A stretch of 64,000 nt of DNA from assembly GCF_031877795.1 (NCBI RefSeq), contig NC_133932.1:80093937-80157936 (forward strand). The letters run 5' to 3'. The stretch comes from Strix aluco (lineage: Eukaryota > Chordata > Aves > Strigiformes > Strigidae). Within the stretch, counting starts at the first letter, position 1. The number at the start of each line of letters is the position of its first letter. The notes beneath the pieces were generated by a model that was not told where the DNA came from, made no database searches, and saw nothing but the letters and a program-made list of their open reading frames with translations. Position numbers and translations under genes: made by a program. Of the stretch, positions 61,101 to 64,000 are shown in pieces.

Positions 61101-63190
61101 TCTTTTCTCCTTCATGGAGATTCTTAAACTTTCTTGGGTTTAGCATTTATACTTTCAACTTTTACTTAATTTTTTTCTCGGCCAGAGTTTTAAGATGGAG
61201 TCACTTGCATCTTTTTTGGTAATGATGCAAATATTAATAGTGCTCTTTAATGACAGTACTAGGTTTCATTTCAATATATTTTAGAAGAAACCTTTCAGAA
61301 TAGAGAAGACTCAAAATGAAGCAAGATAGAAATAAAGGCATTTGTAAAATCTTGCCCGCTGTGTTCTACTGGTGACTACTTCAGGTTTGTTTCCATTCTC
61401 ATACTGAATTTTCAGATTGCAACAAATGTTCCAGAGTTCTGTTGGGTCTTCTGGGAAAGAGTCTTCTTCCAGAGGTGTAGCTATGTGTTTCCTCCGTGCT
61501 GTTTTCAGGGTTCTGCCATGATGCAGACTTAGAGCTTGTCTGTCTCCATCACTTGCTGCCAGCTTCTCTGCACATCCTCTTAGGGCACCTCTGCTTGGGT
61601 TTCTGCCTCAGCCAGGACAGTGCAAGAAGGAACCTTTCACTCTGCTGTCCTGCCACATCTTACTAAAGATGGATGAAATTCCTTCATATAAAATAAATGT
61701 GAATGAAGATTTTATAATCTGTTATAATTCTGTTTTGAAATAAGTTGGAGACAATATAGTATTATTAATTGATTTTGTTTTAAACATTTGACTGCAGGAG
61801 AATATAAAAATTATTTTTAATACTAAAAGTAATCCTCACATAATAGTCTGTGAAATATTTTTTTCTTTTTACATCATTACAAGGATTCTGTGTATACATT
61901 ATGCATTTTGTCTTCCTGAAAAAGCATCTTAGAGACTCTTAAACTGGAAGGAAAAGTGATGCATGGCCTTCATGAACTTGGAATCAAAGAGGAGATCCTG
62001 AGTAAATTTATGAGGTTGCATATACATCCTACAGATGACAGTTATGCACTAGATATTCGTCACTCTTCGATAATAGTAAGTAATTAAACAATTATTTAAA
62101 TATTGCATATTTGCTAATGCTATGTATGAGACAGTCTATCTTTTTTGTAGTGTAATTGAAATACTGTGCATAAGACCATATATTGATAAGCAGTTTAAAA
62201 TGTTTTGGAGGGTGATATCTCTTCAATCTATTTTAGGAGTAATTTTCTCTAGCCTTTACTTTATTAAAATTTTAAGATGTAGGATGTTTAAAGTAAGGAG
62301 AAAAGTATCTAAGAGTAGTTGCACACTCATAGCTATAGAATCTGACCTTACAGCAATTAATATTATGTAATATATTCATATTATTCAAGACTGCTAAATG
62401 TACTTTGCAAGTATGATAAGTGAATTGTGGACAACTTAAATATCTTGTTTTTAATTGTCCAATGACTCTGCTTTTTTCCCTTCTTCAAAATTTATACAGT
62501 TTTCACTATAAATGTTATACCCCAGTGGAAAAGGCACTAAAATACTCATTTTCTTCACCTGAAAGAATCATATTTCATTCTTCTGTTTGCCAAGTACAGT
62601 GAGGCTTGCACAGAAAACAGTAGAAGAACAAACTTGCCATATATTCTTTAGTTATTTTGATATATCTAAAGTGCTGTTGCAGGTTATAGATAAATACTGT
62701 ATTTGCCTTACAAGATGGTTACGCTGTGTTACACGCATACCTATGTGATATGTTGTTATGACCTTTGTATTGTGAAAGTAGTTTCCACACATGAAAAAAT
62801 GGTTTTATTCACATCCCGATAGAGTACAAATGGTCTTTTTTCCTTTTCCATCCTTTATTAGTTTTATTATTTACTGCAAATAACCCTGAACAGTTTGATT
62901 GAAAAGAAAAAATACTAATTTTAGAAGCTATTTTCTGTTACTATTTCAAAAAGAAGATAAAACGTTTTACTCCTTTTGGACTTTCCATGTATTTTAAGAT
63001 ATCTTTATATATACATATTTTACTCAATGTTTAATGTGTGTTTTTCAAATGTCTGCCTTTTTTGTTTTAGTGGGTTAATAATATAGAACAAGATCACAGC
63101 TATAGCACATGGCCTGCAAGCTATCAGGAACTGCTAAAACCCACATTTCCTGGAGTTATACAGCAGATTAGACGCAATTTATATAATTTG
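24978..63190 (+). CDS. UGGT2: UDP-glucose:glycoprotein glucosyltransferase 2, exons 1-13 (spliced, 3' part beyond window)
   Basis: ER-lumen folding sensor of the calnexin/calreticulin cycle: it adds glucose from UDP-glucose to high-mannose N-glycans on misfolded glycoproteins. Thirteen coding exons join in phase into 485 residues (1455 bases); the full protein is about 1,500 residues. Seen in order: a signal peptide of about 22-25 residues, then thioredoxin-like sensor modules with family-conserved stretches such as [63 protein letters not shown] and LKPTFPGV. The C-terminal glucosyltransferase domain is downstream. Segments such as [13 protein letters not shown] and [11 protein letters not shown], and the HS6ST3 neighbour, fit UGGT2 rather than UGGT1. 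All introns are GT-AG. The start at 24978 has C at -3 and G at +4, a weak context. No disrupting stop or frameshift was found, so the gene looks intact here. Confidence 0.96.
25127..26563 (+). other. UGGT2: UGGT2 intron 1
   Basis: The first 220 bases are the GC-rich tail of the CpG island with a TCC-rich tract; the rest is AT-rich with nothing recognisable. Confidence 0.9.
26564..26646 (+). CDS. UGGT2: UGGT2 coding exon 2
   Basis: Acceptor TTTTTAAACAG, donor GGAG|GTAAGT. Encodes [20 protein letters not shown] and onward, to residue 77; start of the first thioredoxin-like module. Ends in phase 1. Confidence 0.95.
27640..27795 (+). repeat. Decayed LINE fragment (L2/CR1-like)
   Basis: The order of motifs (gtgtccatgtgacaggtcagtgag, then agccaatagactttaaaaattactgggaaagg) loosely follows the region after the reverse transcriptase in L2/CR1-type LINEs, and it ends with attctgtgatg, a CR1-like tail. 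Weak evidence. Confidence 0.3.
28180..29115 (+). repeat. CR1 LINE, 5'-truncated, diverged
   Basis: Starts in the reverse-transcriptase region ('ttt-gtc-aat-cag-gacagtgg', then the degraded FADD segment 'gtgaatgacccaaaactggg') and can be followed through 'gtcctgcacatgggctgc', 'aactgcatgctaggctgcatc' and 'ctgagcagcctaatctagc' to a degraded 3' end near 29112. Many stops and indels; not functional. Same orientation as UGGT2. Confidence 0.85.
34573..34703 (+). CDS. UGGT2: UGGT2 coding exon 3
   Basis: Acceptor TTTTTTTCAACAG, donor CAG|GTGACT. Encodes residues 78-121, including [13 protein letters not shown] and [13 protein letters not shown]. Ends in phase 0. Confidence 0.95.
34704..35841 (+). other. 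UGGT2: UGGT2 intron 3
   Basis: AT-rich, 1.1 kb. A short G-rich stretch lies at about 35410-35440. No repeat or exon recognised. Confidence 0.9.
35842..35954 (+). CDS. UGGT2: UGGT2 coding exon 4
   Basis: Acceptor AAATATTAG, donor AGAG|GTAAAT. Encodes [20 protein letters not shown] and the KKLLKKATK segment, residues 122-158. A second AG seven bases downstream would break the frame, so the upstream one is used. Confidence 0.94.
35955..40257 (+). other. UGGT2: UGGT2 intron 4
   Basis: 4.3 kb. Contains a CR1 3' fragment at 39258-39374. The stretch from about 37900 to 39200 has a more balanced base composition than its surroundings and may be an old repeat or retroposed sequence, but I could not identify it. 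Otherwise nothing recognised. Confidence 0.85.
39258..39374 (+). repeat. CR1 LINE 3'-end fragment
   Basis: Reads 'ctgagtaacctgatacaaattggccctgc', then 'ggagcagatcacctccaaaggtctttt' and ends 'attattctgtgat', following the CR1 3' untranslated region in sense. Confidence 0.8.
40258..40432 (+). CDS. UGGT2: UGGT2 coding exon 5
   Basis: Acceptor TTTTTAAAACCAG, donor CAG|GTATGC. Encodes residues 159-217 ([34 protein letters not shown]), core of the first thioredoxin-like fold. Ends in phase 0. Confidence 0.96.
40433..42386 (+). other. UGGT2: UGGT2 intron 5
   Basis: 2 kb of AT-rich sequence; no repeat, RNA gene or extra exon recognised. Confidence 0.9.
42387..42483 (+). CDS. UGGT2: UGGT2 coding exon 6
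   Basis: Acceptor ATCATCAAACAG, donor AAAG|GTATGT. Encodes [20 protein letters not shown] and [11 protein letters not shown], the most conserved stretch in the window. Ends in phase 1. Confidence 0.96.
42484..43511 (+). other. UGGT2: UGGT2 intron 6
   Basis: 1 kb, AT-rich, nothing recognised. Confidence 0.9.
43512..43593 (+). CDS. UGGT2: UGGT2 coding exon 7 (acidic loop)
   Basis: Acceptor TGCTATGTTCAG, donor TTAAA|GTGAGT. Encodes a strongly acidic loop ([11 protein letters not shown]) followed by the conserved [10 protein letters not shown]. The purine-rich coding sequence is also typical of exonic splicing enhancers. Ends in phase 2. Confidence 0.94.
43594..45567 (+). other. UGGT2: UGGT2 intron 7
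   Basis: 2 kb, AT-rich. A cluster of five TACAGTTA octamers lies at 45186-45264. Nothing else recognised. Confidence 0.9.
45186..45264 (+). repeat. Cluster of five TACAGTTA octamers
   Basis: Exact copies start at 45186, 45192, 45208, 45219 and 45257, embedded in TATA-rich sequence that also contains the partial complement (TAACTATA). Probably local slippage/duplication. Confidence 0.8.
45568..45668 (+). CDS. UGGT2: UGGT2 coding exon 8
   Basis: Acceptor TTTTACTGTAG, donor CAGG|GTATGT. Encodes residues to 310 ([19 protein letters not shown], then [10 protein letters not shown]). Ends in phase 1. Confidence 0.95.
45669..48801 (+). other. UGGT2: UGGT2 intron 8
   Basis: 3.1 kb, AT-rich, with a T-run at about 47780-47798. 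The stretch around 47330-47640 has a slightly different composition and could be an old repeat; unclassified. Confidence 0.85.
48802..48901 (+). CDS. UGGT2: UGGT2 coding exon 9
   Basis: Strong pyrimidine tract and acceptor CCCCCAG, donor CCAG|GTATGA. Encodes [20 protein letters not shown] and [11 protein letters not shown]. Ends in phase 2. Confidence 0.96.
48902..53519 (+). other. UGGT2: UGGT2 intron 9
   Basis: 4.6 kb. Near its start a 96-codon open stretch is bounded by AG and GT splice-like dinucleotides (49109-49396; see findings). From about 49.4 to 53.5 kb it is strongly AT-rich with no CR1 and nothing recognised. Confidence 0.85.
53520..53580 (+). CDS. UGGT2: UGGT2 coding exon 10
   Basis: Acceptor AATTTTACAG, donor AAG|GTTTGC (weak at the fourth and fifth donor bases). 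Encodes [20 protein letters not shown] and K; 61 bases, the smallest exon here. Ends in phase 0. Confidence 0.93.
56985..57060 (+). repeat. Small CR1 LINE scrap
   Basis: 'gaggtttaacaacaataaatacgaaatcctgcacttgggctgg' follows the CR1 segment that normally reads 'aagttcaacaag-ccaagtgc-aggtcctgcacttgggtc'. Very short. Confidence 0.6.
57328..57351. repeat. A24 homopolymer
   Basis: Twenty-four A on the plus strand inside UGGT2 intron 10. Confidence 0.9.
57781..59096 (+). repeat. CR1 LINE retrotransposon, 5'-truncated, with broken reverse transcriptase
   Basis: About 1.3 kb, same strand as UGGT2, ending in the intact CR1 tail 'ccattctgtgattctatga'. The reverse-transcriptase motifs appear in order and in one frame: AFDTV at 57958-57972, GVPQG just after 58110, FADD at 58204-58215. 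Stops in that frame (57919-57921 and 58084-58086) and a frame change shortly after 58250 make it non-coding today. It is the least decayed element in the window, hence probably the youngest. Confidence 0.95.
60176..60221. repeat. (TA)n-rich microsatellite
   Basis: Imperfect TATATG/TATATT repeat about 45 bases upstream of UGGT2 exon 11, possibly overlapping the branch-point region. Confidence 0.85.
60265..60356 (+). CDS. UGGT2: UGGT2 coding exon 11
   Basis: Acceptor TTACTTTTTAG, donor TTAG|GTAAGA. Encodes [20 protein letters not shown] and DFHDPF, residues 365-394. Ends in phase 2. Confidence 0.95.
60357..61924 (+). other. UGGT2: UGGT2 intron 11
   Basis: 1.6 kb, AT-rich with a mildly GC-richer patch around 61370-61660; no recognisable element. 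Confidence 0.9.
61925..62075 (+). CDS. UGGT2: UGGT2 coding exon 12
   Basis: Acceptor TCCTGAAAAAG (purine-rich just before the AG, so rather weak), donor ATA|GTAAGT. Encodes [20 protein letters not shown] through [10 protein letters not shown], to residue 445. Ends in phase 0. Confidence 0.94.
62076..63070 (+). other. UGGT2: UGGT2 intron 12
   Basis: 1 kb, AT-rich, nothing recognised. Confidence 0.9.
63071..63190 (+). CDS. UGGT2: UGGT2 coding exon 13
   Basis: Acceptor TTTTTGTTTTAG, donor TTG|GTAAGT. Encodes [27 protein letters not shown] and RRNLYNL, residues 446-485. The gene continues past the window. Confidence 0.95.
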
Positions 63191-64000
63191 GTAAGTTTGG
63201 AAAATGTAATTTTTTTGCATAGTGTATGTATTAATATATGGACAGACAATTTATTGAAAACCGCACATGCTGTATTCATTGTTAAGATAGGTTAGAATTT
63301 CATGTTTTCTATGTGGGTCTGCTAATAGCAGTGAAAATCTTTTTGTCTAGTGGGTCATATGAGATTATTAGTCTGATTTCTAGAAGTGGACTTGTGCACA
63401 GTTTTGTCAGGAGCTTTTCTGTTCCCTTCAATGCTACATATAGATAATTCAGTACTATCAATGAATTTTCTTCATAGTACACTACTGAGAGAATGTAGTG
63501 ATAACTGTTCTTGTTTCAGAGATGGTGAACTGAGGTACAAAAAGATTTAAGTTATAAAGCATACTAATTATGAATGTCTTGTATCCTAATTTTTCTGCTG
63601 TACCTAGCATTCTGTATCACTTAGTAAGTTAAGGAAACAGCTACTGCTTATTTAAATTAAAATTTAAATTACAAAAGGTAATGGTATGAATCACAGAATG
63701 GTTTGGGTTGGAACGGACCTTTAAAGGTCATCTAGTCCAAGCCTCCTGCAATGAGCAGGGACACCTTCCACTAGACCAGGTTGCTCAAAGCCCCGTCCAA
63801 CCTGGCCTTGAACACTGCCAGGGAAGGGGCATCCACAACCTCTCTGGGCAACCTGTTCCCCTGTGACACCTGTGGTGTCTCATCACCCTCATTTCTTCAT
63901 ATCCAATCTAAATCTGCCCTCTTTTAGTTTAAAATTGTTATTCTTTGTTCTGTCACTACAGTGTCACTACTGTGTCACTACTGCTGGTAGAAAGCCTCTC
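63191..64000 (+). other. UGGT2: UGGT2 intron 13, 5' part
   Basis: AT-rich sequence followed by an antisense CR1 that runs to the window end. The next exon is outside. Confidence 0.9.
63691..64000 (-). repeat. CR1 LINE 3' part, antisense, continues past window
   Basis: Begins 'tcacagaatggtttgggttgg' and continues with the reverse complement of the CR1 3' region ('ggttgctcaaagccccgtcc', 'gggcaacctgttcc'). Near 63950-63985 there is a small local duplication of 'gtcactact'. Well preserved. Confidence 0.95.

Noticed and set aside
24978-63190. UGGT1 instead of UGGT2
   Set aside because: Some segments fit both paralogs, but [24 protein letters not shown] and the HS6ST3 neighbour point to UGGT2.
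1-64000. tRNA, rRNA, CRISPR array or bacterial-type operon
   Set aside because: None was seen; the window is vertebrate nuclear DNA with spliced genes.

Overview
This is nuclear DNA from a bird. It is AT-rich with two sharp GC/CpG-rich islands, carries many CR1-type LINE fragments (several end in the avian CR1 3' signature around 'attctgtgattctatga'), and holds spliced vertebrate genes. I cannot name the species. Two genes are recognised, arranged head to head: HS6ST3 on the minus strand and UGGT2 on the plus strand. As I recall, the mammalian pair is also adjacent and divergent on human chromosome 13q32, so this looks like conserved synteny.

Layout. 1-7969 is the start of the very long HS6ST3 intron 1. 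7970-8541 is HS6ST3 coding exon 1, inside a CpG-rich promoter region of about 7.3-9.3 kb. About 9.4-24.3 kb is the intergenic spacer, with no gene I can support, a few CR1 remnants, two notable inverted repeats and one GC-richer patch. About 24.35-25.35 kb is the UGGT2 CpG island with CCAAT and GC boxes, then an uninterrupted (TCC)23 tract running to within two bases of the UGGT2 start codon. From 24978 to the window end is UGGT2: thirteen coding exons are placed (24978-63190), joining in phase into 485 residues, about a third of the protein. The rest of UGGT2 and exon 2 of HS6ST3 lie outside the window.

Functions. HS6ST3 is a Golgi type II membrane enzyme that moves sulfate from PAPS to the 6-O position of glucosamine in heparan sulfate. 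UGGT2 is a soluble ER-lumen folding sensor of the calnexin cycle that re-glucosylates misfolded N-glycoproteins. The part seen here is the signal peptide and the first thioredoxin-like modules; the glucosyltransferase domain is downstream. Both act in the secretory pathway but share no direct step. Their promoters resemble each other: TATA-less, CpG-rich, with CCAAT boxes spaced 31-33 bp.

I found no striking new system. The items most worth a second look are the triplet repeat abutting the UGGT2 start codon, the CCAAT arrays, a CCAAT/CRE composite site, two intergenic hairpins, and one candidate unannotated exon in UGGT2 intron 9.
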